The position numbers and the translations under genes were made by a program. A stretch of 57,255 nt of DNA, taken from NCBI GenBank assembly GCA_959604825.1, contig CAUHCN010000013.1, positions 1 to 57,255 of the forward strand, read 5' to 3'. Shown one piece after another: positions 14,716 to 22,213 of the stretch. The stretch is from an uncultured Collinsella sp. GTDB lineage: Bacteria; Actinomycetota; Coriobacteriia; Coriobacteriales; Coriobacteriaceae. Under the pieces are notes generated by a model that saw nothing but the letters and a program-made list of their open reading frames with translations, was not told where the DNA came from and did no database searches. Positions within the stretch are counted from its first letter, which is position 1, and each line of letters opens with the position of its first letter.

Positions 14716-15540
14716 TTACGCCAGCACGCCGAAGAACGCGCCGACGATGCCCACGACCATGGTGGCCACGATCAGCACCATGGGGTTGATCTTCTTGGAC
14801 AGCAGCCAGTAGTACAGCCAGAAGGCGAGCATGCCGAGCATGCCGGGCATGATGCCGTCCAGGATGTCCTGGAGGGTCTGGGCGTCCTCGCCCGAGCCGA
14901 TGGCCACCGGGACGCTGGCCCAGAACATGTCCTTGCACATGGCGCCCACGACCATGACGCCCACGATGCCCACGCAGGTCATGATCTTCTGCATGAGGCC
15001 GGTCCTCTGGGCCTCGTCCAGGAAGCCCACGCCCAGCTCGTAGCCCTTGACGGCGCCCCAGACGCGCAGCGCGAAGCCGGGGACGTTGTAGATCAGCAGG
15101 AAGGCGATGGGGCCGAAGGGGTTGCCGGCCTGGCACAGGCTGATGCCCACCGCGGCGGCGACCACGCGCAGCGTCGACAGGAAGATGGAGTCGCCGATGC
15201 CGGACAGCGGGCCCATGAGGGCGGCCTTGACGTCGTTGACGCTCTCGGGCTCGATCTCGCCGCGGGCGACCTTCTCCTCCATGGCCATCGCGATGCCGCC
15301 GACGAACGGGGCGAACTGGACGGTGATGTTGAAGAACGCGCAGTGGCGGTGCAGGGCCTCGGCGTAGTCGTCGGGGCGGCCGGCGTAGATCTTCTTGAGC
15401 ATGTTGGCGACCATCAGGCAGAAGGCGATGTTCATCTGCTTGTAGTAGGTCCAGGAGAACTCCATGCCCAGGGCGCCGGTGTTGACGGCGCTCTTGACGA
15501 GGTCGGAGCGCGTGATCTTGTTCTCGGGACTAGAAGTCAT
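14716..15540 (-). CDS. Mannose-family PTS permease component IID (operon 2)
   Basis: This IID subunit (274 residues) has the same layout as the operon 1 copy: a cytosolic N-terminal part with FSWTYYKQMNIAFCLMVAN, the conserved ALMGPLSGIGDSIFLSTLR and C-terminal helices ending GAFFGVLA. I start at ATG 15538-15540, 9 bp after GGAAGGGG and overlapping the end of IIC; an ATG three codons upstream is too close to the ribosome site. Codons end almost only in G or C, more strongly than in IIA and IIB of the same operon. That hints at a different recombination history for this part. Confidence 0.9.
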   Translation of the reverse strand: MTSSPENKITRSDLVKSAVNTGALGMEFSWTYYKQMNIAFCLMVANMLKKIYAGRPDDYAEALHRHCAFFNITVQFAPFVGGIAMAMEEKVARGEIEPESVNDVKAALMGPLSGIGDSIFLSTLRVVAAAVGISLCQAGNPFGPIAFLLIYNVPGFALRVWGAVKGYELGVGFLDEAQRTGLMQKIMTCVGIVGVMVVGAMCKDMFWASVPVAIGSGEDAQTLQDILDGIMPGMLGMLAFWLYYWLLSKKINPMVLIVATMVVGIVGAFFGVLA

Positions 15541-16303
15541 CGTCCTCATCCCCTTCCGCGGAGAGCTGGGGCTGGGCTCCGCCCAGGCCGAGCAGGTCGA
15601 ACTTGTCGATGCCGATGATGATGGCGATCAGGGCGACGCCCAGGACGGGCACGTTGGCGTAGGAGCACAGCAGGAAGCCCAGGAAGTAGAAGGGCACGAG
15701 CTGCTTGGTGAGCACCAGGCGGCCGAGCATGGCGAAGCCCATGGCCGGCAGGATGTTGGCGGCAACGCCGAAGCCGGCAAGGACAAAGTCGGGGATAAAG
15801 TCGAGCATACCCTGGATAGCGTCAGCACCCAGATAGAACGACAGCGAGCACAGCAGGAACGCCATGATGCAACCGGTGGAACCGATCAGGAAGTGCATCG
15901 CATAGACGCCCTTAAGGTTGCCCTGGCCGGAGAAGACATCGGCGCGGTCAACCAGAATCGGAAGGGCGGCGTTGAGGATGTTCTTCATGGCGAGACACAG
16001 CGTTGCGATGGGCATGGCAAGCGCAATGGCAGCCTCGGTGCTCTGGCCGAGCTGGATAGCGAAGGCGCAGGCGAGCACGCCGCCAATCGTCTCATCAGGC
16101 GGCACGTAGGCGCCGATGGAGATCGAGCCCATGAACAGCAGCTCCAGGCTCGCACCGATCGCGAGACCAGACTGCAGGTCCCCCAGGACCAAGCCCACGA
16201 GCGGGCACAGGACGATGGGGCGGAACGCATAGAGCGTACCGAGCTGGTAGTCGAACTTACCAAATGCGGCGATAAGTCCGATGAGGATTGCTTGGGTAAG
16301 CAT
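15530..16303 (-). CDS. Mannose-family PTS permease component IIC (operon 2)
   Basis: The 257-residue membrane protein matches the IIC subunit: N-terminal MLTQAILIGLIAAFGKFDYQ, RPIVLCPLVGLVLGDLQSG, GASLELLFMGSISIGAYVPP and later glycine-rich helices. The acidic tail GDEDDDF overlaps the IID start. The first two thirds of the gene use TTT and other A/T-ending codons freely, while roughly the last 240 bp do not. This suggests a mosaic gene with a junction near position 15770. Confidence 0.92.
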   Translation of the reverse strand: MLTQAILIGLIAAFGKFDYQLGTLYAFRPIVLCPLVGLVLGDLQSGLAIGASLELLFMGSISIGAYVPPDETIGGVLACAFAIQLGQSTEAAIALAMPIATLCLAMKNILNAALPILVDRADVFSGQGNLKGVYAMHFLIGSTGCIMAFLLCSLSFYLGADAIQGMLDFIPDFVLAGFGVAANILPAMGFAMLGRLVLTKQLVPFYFLGFLLCSYANVPVLGVALIAIIIGIDKFDLLGLGGAQPQLSAEGDEDDDF

Positions 16304-16361
16304 ACATCCCCCTTTCCATATAGGACACTACGAAGAGCTCAGACTCTTCGAATTCAAACGC

Positions 16362-16844
16362 CTAGAGCACGCTGGCGCAGTCAACCTTGGGGTCATCGGC
16401 CAGAGGTCGAATCTCGACCTCAACGCCACGATCCAGCATCTCGCGCACATCGGCTTCCTCGGCCGCGGTCAGGAAGATCTGACGAGAGACCTGACGAGCG
16501 TCGGGACGCTTCTCGTCCTTGGGCTTGGTGTTGCCCAGGTTGACCGACTTGATCTGCGGGCAGCCCTCAACAAGCTGCTTTGCCTCAGCGATAGTGGCGA
16601 CACAGATGATCATCTTGTACTTGTCGGTCACGCCCGAGTTGATAGCTTCGATTGCATGCTCCATATCTTTGATGACGAGCTTGCAGCCGGCAGGCTTGCC
16701 CATCTTGAGCGTCGTCTTCCACACCGGGTCGTTGGCGACCTTATCGCCCACGCAGAAAATGCAGTTGGAGCCGAGGCCCTGAACCCAGGAAACTGCGACC
16801 TGGCCATGAAGCAGGCGATGGTCAACGCGAAGTAGCTGAATCAT
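16362..16844 (-). CDS. Mannose-family PTS component IIB (operon 2)
   Basis: The 160-residue IIB protein starts MIQLLRVDHRLLHGQVAVSW, with the phosphorylatable histidine in RLLHGQV. GKPAGCKLVIKDMEHA and IKSVNLGNTKPKDEKR follow the family pattern. I use the ATG at 16844; the frame extends upstream without similarity. It lies between IIA (58-bp gap) and IIC (58-bp gap). It is clearly related to but diverged from the operon 1 IIB, unlike the deglycases, which are almost identical. Confidence 0.93.
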   Translation of the reverse strand: MIQLLRVDHRLLHGQVAVSWVQGLGSNCIFCVGDKVANDPVWKTTLKMGKPAGCKLVIKDMEHAIEAINSGVTDKYKMIICVATIAEAKQLVEGCPQIKSVNLGNTKPKDEKRPDARQVSRQIFLTAAEEADVREMLDRGVEVEIRPLADDPKVDCASVL

Positions 16845-16902
16845 AATGTGACCCCCCCAAAGGTCTTGCGCCGTCTTACGGCATGTCAATAGGTGCTGCG
16901 GA

Positions 16903-17322
16903 TTAGAACTCTTCTTCCTCGTCGTCATCGACCAGCAGGTCGTTGACAAACTTCACGCGCGTATCGTCCGCAGCGACGATGGCACGAATCGTCTCCTCAA
17001 CCGGCGCCGACTCGTCAGAGAACAGCAGCTGGATGAGCAGAGGAAGGTTCATGTTGGTAACGAGGTACGTGCGGGGACGCGTCTGGACGATCTTGGTGAA
17101 CTCGTTATTGACGCTGCCGCCAAAGAGATCGGTGCAGACAACGACATCATCGTCGGCAGACATGCCCGCCAGCAGTTTTTGGGCCTCCTCGGCCACGTCC
17201 ATGCGGTCATCGACGAACATCGAAAGATCGTGGACGTTGTCGCGCGCGCCCGAGAGCAGCTCGACGCTCTCCTTGATGCCGGTAGCGAAGTGCGCATGGC
17301 TGGCGATGATGTACTGTCTCAT
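16903..17322 (-). CDS. Mannose-family PTS component IIA (operon 2)
   Basis: The 139-residue IIA protein starts MRQYIIASHAHFATGIKES, again with the likely phosphohistidine in SHAH, and has VVVCTDLFGGSVNNEF. It ends in an acidic tail (DDDEEEEF). It accepts phosphate from HPr and donates it to the IIB encoded next to it; exchange with operon 1 partners is plausible given the similarity. No terminator separates it from deglycase copy 2, unlike in operon 1. Confidence 0.93.
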   Translation of the reverse strand: MRQYIIASHAHFATGIKESVELLSGARDNVHDLSMFVDDRMDVAEEAQKLLAGMSADDDVVVCTDLFGGSVNNEFTKIVQTRPRTYLVTNMNLPLLIQLLFSDESAPVEETIRAIVAADDTRVKFVNDLLVDDDEEEEF

Positions 17323-17368
17323 TCTGTGTTCCTCTCAATAGCCCGGCACGTTCCCGCACCCGTTTTCT

Positions 17369-18430
17369 TTAGTAGTCGAACTGGTGATAGTAGCGACGAT
17401 ACTTGAGGTTGTGCTTGGTGACCGTCTCGTAGTAGCGAGCCAGGCGGTCGGTCACGAGCACCGTCAGAATCCACGGGGAGACGATGACGCGGAACTCGTC
17501 GTCAAGGCCGGGGATCGCGAACTCGGCGGTGTCGATGATGTTGATGTCGGTGTCGCCGGTCACGCCGCGGTTGAGGAACGCGCGGACGCGCTCATCGAGC
17601 TTGCGGTTCTCGTCCTCGCCCATGAACAGGAACACGGGGACGCCGGGCTCCACGAGCTCGAGGGTGCCGTGGAAGAAGTCGGCCGAGGTGATGTAGCGGG
17701 TGCGCTTCCACTGCATCTCCTCGAGGATGCACATCGAGAACAGGATCGTCTCGCCCCACAGGGCGCCGGAGCCGATGAACATGGTGTAGGGGGCCAGGGC
17801 GTACTTCTTGGCGAGCTCCTCGGCGCGCGGCTCGAAGCGCTTGCGGATATCGAGCATGTCCTTCCAGATGTCCTTGGTCTGCTCGATAAACAGGTCGAAC
17901 TTGGGGAAGCAGCCGCGGCGGTTGAGCAGGCGCAGGCCGAAGCAGTCGGCGAGGTAGTAGCCCTTCTCGCAGCCGCCCGAACCATGGTCAGAAGCCATGG
18001 CGACGCAGTTCTCGGCACCCACAGCCTGGCCGATGGGGCCCTCGGGCTTGGTCATGGCATAGACGCGTACGCCCATCTCCTTCATCTTCTTGACGGCCTC
18101 GAGGACCTCGGGGGTGGTGCCGGACTCGGAGGCGGTGAGCACGACGGACTTCTCGGTCATGCGCTTGTGGCCCATGACGTTCCACTCGGCGGCGTGGATC
18201 AGGTAGACCTCGAGGTCGCGGTCGCCGAACTTGTTCATGAGGTACTCGAGCTGCATGAGCTCGTCCCAGGTGCCGCCGACGCCCATCAGGAACACGGCGT
18301 CGTAGCCCTCGTCGGCGACCTTGTCGGCAAGGGCGGTCATCTTCTTGCCGGTCTCGTAGAGCGCCTTGCCGTCCTCGAGGTAGCCCTCCTGGTCGAAATG
18401 CATGATCTCGATCTTCTCGGTTTCCTTCAT
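17369..18430 (-). CDS. SIS-domain deglycase, FrlB/GfrF-like, copy 2
   Basis: This 353-residue double-SIS protein is the twin of the one at 12178. It shares GVGGTWDELMQLEYLMNKF, ASESGTTPEVLEAVK and FIGSGALWGE, and differs only near the N terminus (HFDQEGYLEDGKALYETGK) and in a few residues near the C terminus (ILTVLVTDRLARYYE). At the DNA level positions 17482-18336 match 12291-13145 with, as far as I can see, a single base difference. The flanking operon genes are much more diverged. It probably cleaves a 6-phosphorylated Amadori compound, like copy 1. It is the second gene of operon 2. Confidence 0.8.
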   Translation of the reverse strand: MKETEKIEIMHFDQEGYLEDGKALYETGKKMTALADKVADEGYDAVFLMGVGGTWDELMQLEYLMNKFGDRDLEVYLIHAAEWNVMGHKRMTEKSVVLTASESGTTPEVLEAVKKMKEMGVRVYAMTKPEGPIGQAVGAENCVAMASDHGSGGCEKGYYLADCFGLRLLNRRGCFPKFDLFIEQTKDIWKDMLDIRKRFEPRAEELAKKYALAPYTMFIGSGALWGETILFSMCILEEMQWKRTRYITSADFFHGTLELVEPGVPVFLFMGEDENRKLDERVRAFLNRGVTGDTDINIIDTAEFAIPGLDDEFRVIVSPWILTVLVTDRLARYYETVTKHNLKYRRYYHQFDY

Positions 18431-18490
18431 TTGTCTCTCCTTTCTGGGGTTGTCTCCACATCCCCCATGCCAACGGGCATCAAAGCCCGC

Positions 18491-19606
18491 TTACATTCCG
18501 TAACACTCGGCCGCTTTGGCCTTAAGCGCATTGACTGACTCTTCGTAGCCCTCCGCCTTAACCTCCATCTGTTTGGAGACGGCATCGAGATACGGGTGTA
18601 CGTCCCATGACTTCAGACGCTCGGCGATTATGGCCGCAATCGTCTGGAAGAACACAAGATTGGGAATTGCGCTGAGCAGCGGAGCCACCTGAGGCACCGC
18701 AACCTCGTGAGCCCTACCCCTGGGATGGGCCGTGAGCAGCACTGTTTTTGTCGTAACGTTCGATAGCGCATCGGCGATATCCGCAAGACGCTCCGACCCC
18801 TGCGGATCGTCGACGATAAACACCAGGTAGCCTGGGGTTATCTGCATCTCGGGACCGTGGACGAACTCCTCGCCCTCGTGATGCATGGCAGGAATCTTGA
18901 TGGTCTCGCTCAGCTTGAGGGCCGCCTCTTCGGCAACGCCATAGTTGGGGCCGTTGCCGATGACCATGGCGGGCATGTGCTCAGAAAGCTCGAGCATGTG
19001 GTCTTGGACATATGCCTCGGCGATCTTGCACATCACGGCATTGGCCTGGATAGCCTCGCGCAGGTCGTCAAGACGCTGGGCAACGCCCTTGGCGTCAATC
19101 GTTCCGCGCGCCTGACCACAGTAAATACCAAAGAGCACCAGGTACTCAACGAGAACCTCGACGCCCAGAGTCACAAAGTCCACCGACTCGACACCCACAC
19201 CGTAGTCAAGAACGATGTCAGCGTGTTCCTTGATGGGTGCCTCGACGTTTGCCGTGAGCGCAACTGCAGCCATATCGTGCGCGCGCATGTAATCAAGAGC
19301 CGCGATCGTATTGGTCGAATAGCCGCTCTGCGAAACGACAATGTTGAGCGCATGCTGCGGATAGGTGTGTTCAAAATCGACGAAGGCCTCGGGCGTCACA
19401 ACGGACACCTGCATTTGCAGGGTATCTTGCAGGTAATCGCGGGCGCAATCGGCGGCATGGCGCGACGAACCCGAAGCAACGATGCGCAGCGCGTCAAAAG
19501 AACCGGACTGGAAAATATCAACGAGCTGCGCTACCAGCTCAGACGAACGCTCGAGGTTCTCTCCCATACGCACATGGGCAAGCTGAACGTAATCGAGCAT
19601 CTTCAT
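18491..19606 (-). CDS. SIS-domain sugar isomerase/deglycase, GlmS-C/GfrE-like
   Basis: The 371-residue protein also has two SIS domains but is only distantly related to its neighbours. Motifs are IVASGSSRHAADCARDYL, VVSQSGYSTNTIAALDYMR, GNGPNYGVAEEAALKLSE and a GlmS-like HHEGEEFVHGPEM near residues 244-256. It probably handles a different phosphorylated amino-sugar conjugate from that of the 353-residue proteins, for example glucoselysine-6-phosphate versus fructoselysine-6-phosphate; this is inference. Start ATG 19606 (MKMLDYVQLAHV) after GAGGTGAG. First gene of operon 2. Confidence 0.78.
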   Translation of the reverse strand: MKMLDYVQLAHVRMGENLERSSELVAQLVDIFQSGSFDALRIVASGSSRHAADCARDYLQDTLQMQVSVVTPEAFVDFEHTYPQHALNIVVSQSGYSTNTIAALDYMRAHDMAAVALTANVEAPIKEHADIVLDYGVGVESVDFVTLGVEVLVEYLVLFGIYCGQARGTIDAKGVAQRLDDLREAIQANAVMCKIAEAYVQDHMLELSEHMPAMVIGNGPNYGVAEEAALKLSETIKIPAMHHEGEEFVHGPEMQITPGYLVFIVDDPQGSERLADIADALSNVTTKTVLLTAHPRGRAHEVAVPQVAPLLSAIPNLVFFQTIAAIIAERLKSWDVHPYLDAVSKQMEVKAEGYEESVNALKAKAAECYGM

Positions 19607-19633
19607 CGTCTCACCTCGTAATAAATCATTAGT

Positions 19634-19712
19634 ATTTGATACCAATCACAGTTACAGGTTACGGCTTTTTGATACCTCTTTGTCGATTAATTTATCCCCA
19701 TCGGCGAACGGT
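19634..19712 (-). promoter_or_regulatory. Promoter region of PTS operon 2
   Basis: The minus strand carries two GGTATCAAA sites, TTGGTATCAAAT (near 19634-19645) and GAGGTATCAAAAAG (near 19668-19681). The word TCGGCGAACGGT (19701-19712) matches the operon 1 promoter word in 11 of 12 positions. I see no strong -10. These shared words suggest that the two PTS operons are controlled together, probably by one or both adjacent GntR proteins. Confidence 0.5.
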
Positions 19713-19801
19713 CGATTTCGAGCCATGTAAGGTTGTATATGCAGTCTGCTCAACGAAATCAAAATTCCGTCAGCTTTTCAGCCCGTTATGCAAAAAACCA
19801 G

Positions 19802-20515
19802 CTAGTACGTATAGGTATATCCACCCGCATCACCGCGGTTAAACGACTTGACGTACTCGATCGCCTGGCCGCTCGCATCGAAGCTCACGCACTCAAGCGT
19901 CAAGGCAAGATCGCCCTGCTCCAGTCCAAGCAGGCCGGCATCTCGCGCGCCCAGCGCTTCGATATCGAGCTTTTCCTGTGCCATGACCGGCTTTCGGCCC
20001 AACATCTCATAGGTCTCGTACAAACTGAAGACCGACACGTCAATATCTTCGATTGTGGGAAACAGCAGGCACGGGATGAACGCCATCTCAATCGATACGG
20101 GATCGCCGTTGACGCAGTTCAAACGCCGAATCGAATACAGTAAATCGTCCTCGGCAATGCCAAACAGGTTGGCATAATATGGACCCGCATAACGCTTGGA
20201 ACGCGCGAGGATGCGGACGGACGGCTCGCCGCCCGAAGCGCGAACCGATTCGCGAAAGCCTCCCGTTCGCTCGTAGGCAACGGGCACTTTCTGTGCCACA
20301 AACGCGCCTTTTCCGCGGACGCGTCGAATCTGCCCACGCCGAACCAGCTCATCGACAGCGCTTCGGATGGTCAAGCGCGTCGTACCAAATTCCTCGGCGA
20401 GGTCTTTTTCGGACGGAATCATGGAACCCGTGGGATATATACCGCGCTCGATACGCTCCTCGATGCGGCGTCGAATGCGCATATAAACCGGGGTGGCATC
20501 TACTGTTTCAGCCAT
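19802..20515 (-). CDS. GntR-family regulator, HutC/UTRA type (first of two)
   Basis: The 237-residue protein has an N-terminal winged helix-turn-helix (about residues 8-75, PSEKDLAEEFGTTRLTIRSA) and a C-terminal UTRA effector domain that typically binds a phosphorylated sugar. Its start overlaps the preceding GntR gene by 16 bp. It lies directly upstream of PTS operon 2 in the same direction. Its likely sites are the GGTATYAAA words before operons 1 and 2. FrlR regulators of fructoselysine genes belong to this class. Confidence 0.88.
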   Translation of the reverse strand: MAETVDATPVYMRIRRRIEERIERGIYPTGSMIPSEKDLAEEFGTTRLTIRSAVDELVRRGQIRRVRGKGAFVAQKVPVAYERTGGFRESVRASGGEPSVRILARSKRYAGPYYANLFGIAEDDLLYSIRRLNCVNGDPVSIEMAFIPCLLFPTIEDIDVSVFSLYETYEMLGRKPVMAQEKLDIEALGARDAGLLGLEQGDLALTLECVSFDASGQAIEYVKSFNRGDAGGYTYTY

Positions 20516-21267
20516 TGTTCACCTGCCACGCTCCTCATGCCGTTCTTTTCGCCGTTATCGGCAAAGCGGAACTTTGTGGGCAAAATCACCGATTTGCAAT
20601 GCTCCACAAAACGCATGTCCTTATCAAATTCTATCGTGCTCTCATAGAACACCGGCGTTCCCTCTTCTTGCTGGAGCAACTCGGCCTCTTCGGCGTTCAA
20701 ACGCGAGATGGAGATATGCTCACGTCCATGCTCAACGCGCACGCCACCTTCTTTGAGCAAGACATCGTAAAGGCTCTCACACTCAAAATCGTGATCGGGA
20801 AGCGAGGGGCACAGGGACAGGTTAACGTGAGCCGTCTCGATTGACGCCGGCTCGCCCTCAATAAGTCGAACACGCTGCATGCGGAGCAAAGGAGCGCCTA
20901 CAGCAACCCCAAGCTTGTCGGCAAGCGCCTCATCCGCCTCGATGGCCCCGGTGGAAACCAGACGAGAAGAGGGGTGCAGGCCGGCAGTCCGCACAGCATC
21001 GGAGAAGTTATACGTTTCCTGAAAGATATTGAGCGGTTTGGGAGGACACACATACGTACCCGATCCGCGACGGCTCTCGAGCGTTCCGCACGAGATGAGC
21101 CGCGTGATACCGGCGCGCAACGCCGTACGCGAAACGCCGATCTCTTCGCACAGCACGCGCTCGGCCGGCAGGCGATCGCCGCCGGCAAGCTGATGGTGCT
21201 GGATATACCAAAGAATCCCCTCAACAGCACGATCTTTGGGGGGAATTGCATAAGATTCGCCTGCCAT
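20500..21267 (-). CDS. GntR-family regulator, HutC/UTRA type (second of two)
   Basis: This 255-residue regulator has a winged helix (RLPAERVLCEEIGVSRTALR, about residues 30-49) and a UTRA domain with the pattern LLRMQRVRLIEGEPASIE. I choose the ATG at 21265-21267 (MAGESYAIPP) after GAGGAG rather than a TTG twelve codons upstream. The C terminus overlaps the next regulator. Two UTRA regulators in tandem beside two PTS operons suggest that each senses a different phosphorylated substrate. Confidence 0.88.
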   Translation of the reverse strand: MAGESYAIPPKDRAVEGILWYIQHHQLAGGDRLPAERVLCEEIGVSRTALRAGITRLISCGTLESRRGSGTYVCPPKPLNIFQETYNFSDAVRTAGLHPSSRLVSTGAIEADEALADKLGVAVGAPLLRMQRVRLIEGEPASIETAHVNLSLCPSLPDHDFECESLYDVLLKEGGVRVEHGREHISISRLNAEEAELLQQEEGTPVFYESTIEFDKDMRFVEHCKSVILPTKFRFADNGEKNGMRSVAGEQWLKQ

Positions 21268-21305
21268 TGCACAGACTCCTCGTTCAGAAACGTATGTCGC
21301 CAAAA

Positions 21306-21794
21306 TTAGGCCAGACCACCCATGGCATCAAATTCGGCCTTGATCTTCTCGGCGACATTCCGATACGACTTATACAGGCTTGAATCGCGTTTGACTTCAT
21401 CGGTCATAACGGGAATCTCTAGTTTGGAAACCTCGTCTTTTCCCGTCTGAACCGCCACAACAACGCCCATACCAAGACACATATTACGCTTGGCTGCGTT
21501 CATTTTTGCCGCCTTAGCGGGATTTGCCAGAATACGCTGGGCAAATTCCTGTTTAGAGACCGCTTCATCGGCCTCCGGATCGCCCGCCTCGGCCACTTCG
21601 CACTGCAACACGTCCGCATAGTCAAAAATCTTCGGCTCGCCGCCGCGCTGATGTACGGCCCACTTGCGACGCGTGGCATCCTGGTAGATAGCCGGCAAAA
21701 ACGTAAACCGCGGCGGGTCCAAAATCGTGTCCGTGATGGTAAACACATCGGGATCAAAGGCATCCTGCGGGTTTTTCTTCTTGAACAGCCCCAT
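21306..21794 (-). CDS. Uncharacterised 162-residue protein
   Basis: I do not recognise this protein. It starts MGLFKKKNPQDAFDPDVF, has mixed charge, no signal peptide and no membrane helix. The first half may be a beta-rich PH-like fold: the segment RRKWAVHQRGGEPKIFDYADVL resembles strands that read out a header field, as in short 'PH-like' bacterial domains. I start at ATG 21794 after AGAGAGG. It is 38 bp upstream of the GntR pair on the same strand and may be co-transcribed with them, but the sequence gives no functional link. Confidence 0.7.
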   Translation of the reverse strand: MGLFKKKNPQDAFDPDVFTITDTILDPPRFTFLPAIYQDATRRKWAVHQRGGEPKIFDYADVLQCEVAEAGDPEADEAVSKQEFAQRILANPAKAAKMNAAKRNMCLGMGVVVAVQTGKDEVSKLEIPVMTDEVKRDSSLYKSYRNVAEKIKAEFDAMGGLA

Positions 21795-21915
21795 ATCAGC
21801 CTCTCTTACTAACATTTAACAACTCAAGCTGAATATAGCACCAATTTCAAGCCGCCACCTCACCCTATCGGTACGCGGCGTCTATGGCTCGCCCAGCGGA
21901 AGAGTTCACGGACGA

Positions 21916-21990
21916 GGGCCGGGGAGGCATACTTTGTTTTGAGAAGTGGGCTTCGCGAACTTCTCAAAACAAAGTATGCCTCCCCGGCCC
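21916..21990. repeat. Arm-variable palindrome, family II, copy 1
   Basis: A perfect inverted repeat with 32-bp arms (21916-21947 and 21959-21990) around the 11-base loop GGGCTTCGCGA. The inner arm GAGAAGT and the loop are shared with the copy at 22102. The outer 25 bp (GGGCCGGGGAGGCATACTTT and on) are completely different from that copy, yet still perfectly paired. No T-run follows. It lies in a 419-bp stretch without genes between phosphoketolase and the 162-residue protein. Confidence 0.9.
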
Positions 21991-22101
21991 CGGCAATGTA
22001 TCGTAGGCTGACCAAAGTAAGATATACAGTTTCCAAGGCCGCAACAGCAACAGCCCCATCACATTAAAAAATATCAGCGCCGCATATCGAAACAGTCGAG
22101 A

Positions 22102-22186
22102 GGGCCGCCTCCGGGCCGGCGCCCTTCCTCGGAGAAGTTCGCGAAGCCCACTTCTCCGAGGAAGGGCGCCGGCCCGGAGGCGGCCC
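22102..22186. repeat. Arm-variable palindrome, family II, copy 2
   Basis: A perfect inverted repeat with 37-bp arms (22102-22138 and 22150-22186) around the loop TCGCGAAGCCC. This loop is the exact reverse complement of the copy 1 loop, so the element is inverted. The inner arm GGAGAAGT is shared with copy 1; the outer arm (GGGCCGCCTCCGGGCCGGCG and on) is unrelated. It ends 27 bp from the phosphoketolase stop codon and may act in transcript termination or 3' protection. Confidence 0.9.
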
Positions 22187-22213
22187 CAGCGCGAGACCGT
22201 CCCGGATGCCTAC

